Of a stretch of DNA of 49,709 nt, positions 49,077 to 49,709 are shown piece after piece. Position 1 is the first letter of the stretch. Each line of letters opens with the position of its first letter. The notes under the pieces are model-generated. The model made no database searches and was not told the DNA's origin. It worked only from the letters and a program-made list of their open reading frames with translations. The stretch comes from CAYPYI01 sp964415085 (GTDB lineage: Bacteria; Bacillota; Clostridia; Tissierellales; Tissierellaceae). The position numbers were made by a program, and so were the translations under genes. Location of the stretch: positions 1 through 49,709 of the forward strand of contig CAYPYI010000006.1 in assembly GCA_964415085.1 (NCBI GenBank), given 5' to 3'.

Positions 49077-49709
49077 TTATACCTCCTTGATATTTGAACA
49101 CTTACTGCTTTTTATTAATCTACAAAGTGGAAGTAAAAATGCTGCTACTATTCCACCTGAAAAGCCATTATTATAAAGGTTTAATCCCCCATGAATATTT
49201 ATAATATTTCTTCCAACTGAAACATGAAGCATACCACCTATTACACCAAATAAGAAGCCAAACTCTCCTGCAATTGGACTTATTGTCATTCCAAATAATC
49301 CTGCCATGATAACGCTTGTATTTGATGGATCTAAAGTGCTTATTTTTGCCATTAAAAATACTCCTATTAGTACAGGTATTGTGTTTTTTAAATGTTTACC
49401 ACTCGCAGCAAAGCCTACTGCTGTAAAAATTCCTGCTGCTATAGGACCATTAAAATCTCCTTTTGATATTAATACATAAATTATAGATAAAATTCCCATA
49501 AGTCCCATATTAAATATCACAAGATTTTCTCCAAAGTCTTTTTTAAAGTTTGATGGTGATTTACCTGTTTCTTTTAATATTTCCGGATATTTTTTAATCA
49601 CATTATAGTCTTTATATATGCTAAATATAATTAATAATAAAAAGCTTCCTAATAGATATATTAACATAAATTTACTATATTGTGTTGAAATAACCGATTG
49701 AGTTTTTCC
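49077..49709 (-). CDS. DUF1576 membrane protein, C-terminal part (cut by window edge)
   Basis: An integral membrane protein open to the window edge (the frame runs GKTQSVISTQYSKF before the first internal Met). About six hydrophobic helices are visible in the 210 residues present: LIYLLGSFLLLIIFSIY, GLMGILSIIYVLIS, GPIAAGIFTAVGFAASGKHL, VIMAGLFGMTISPIAGEFGF, and a last HGGLNLYNNGFSGGIVAAFL, typical of DUF1576. Full proteins are longer. It is two nt from the M20 gene, so it may share a promoter with the peptidase; its role is unknown. Confidence 0.75.
   Translation of the reverse strand, partial: GKTQSVISTQYSKFMLIYLLGSFLLLIIFSIYKDYNVIKKYPEILKETGKSPSNFKKDFGENLVIFNMGLMGILSIIYVLISKGDFNGPIAAGIFTAVGFAASGKHLKNTIPVLIGVFLMAKISTLDPSNTSVIMAGLFGMTISPIAGEFGFLFGVIGGMLHVSVGRNIINIHGGLNLYNNGFSGGIVAAFLLPLCRLIKSSKCSNIKEV

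Noticed and set aside
1..49709. CRISPR array, IS element or prophage
   Set aside because: No regularly spaced repeats, transposase, integrase or phage structural genes were seen on either strand.

Overview
The window is very AT-rich DNA whose proteins are full of Lys, Ile, Glu and Asn. Most starts have strong GGAGG-type ribosome binding sites, and GTG and TTG starts are common. Gene families (long-form HPF, RecD2, RibU, the TsaE-TsaB-RimI-TsaD set, the YvrJ/DUF2922/DUF1659 trio, an AOR-family tungsten/molybdenum enzyme, AbgT, EFR1 ferredoxin-flavodoxin) point to an anaerobic low-GC Bacillota, class Clostridia. A Peptostreptococcales/Tissierellales-like organism is my best guess, but no marker here fixes the genus. 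Most genes lie on the minus strand, so that is probably the leading strand. The window is mostly chromosomal backbone: I saw no IS element, phage module or CRISPR array. It contains one 100-N assembly gap (45152-45251).

Layout: 1-3.3 kb holds an ABC-F ATPase end and the tRNA t6A genes. 3.4-4.2 kb holds RibU under an FMN riboswitch. 4.2-8.8 kb holds two tandem amidohydrolases and Tex. 8.8-13.5 kb holds RF2 (with its programmed frameshift), SecA and HPF. 13.5-17.5 kb holds YihY, a degenerate ComFC and RecD2. 17.5-18.2 kb holds the DUF1659/DUF2922/YvrJ trio.

The most integrated block is 18.3-31.9 kb, a molybdenum/tungsten cofactor and enzyme region. One minus-strand unit encodes a Tat-exported four-cluster ferredoxin, an AOR-family enzyme and a YdhW-like protein, in the order of E. 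coli ydhY-ydhV-ydhW. It is followed by an apparently intra-operonic Moco-type riboswitch plus terminator, then a molybdopterin-binding protein, MoeA, MobB, MoaA, a MoaC-MOSC fusion, MogA/MoaB and a DUF364-like protein. Divergently transcribed are an FdhD homologue whose CxxC is replaced by SxxS, a TatA, ModABC (ModC apparently starting at an AUU codon) and a second TatA too short for ordinary ORF calling. Together these look like oxyanion uptake, cofactor synthesis, enzyme maturation and export of a redox partner.

31.9-38 kb holds MetK under a SAM-I riboswitch, two identical tRNA-Pro genes, two acetamidase/formamidase paralogues (one with a stop at codon 10), a membrane polyferredoxin behind a CsoR-family-like operator, and a D-aminoacylase-like amidohydrolase. 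38-45 kb holds a two-repeat lipoprotein, a divergent MurE-like ligase, DUF445, a TSUP permease, threonine dehydratase and an EFR1 protein. 45-49.7 kb is a peptide/aminoacyl utilisation unit: DUF1576 membrane protein, M20 peptidase, AbgT transporter, M20 peptidase.

Two clusters of DnaA-box-like 9-mers, beside tsaD and between hpf and yihY, are not explained by the genes and are among the most testable observations, together with the FdhD, modC-start and riboswitch findings.
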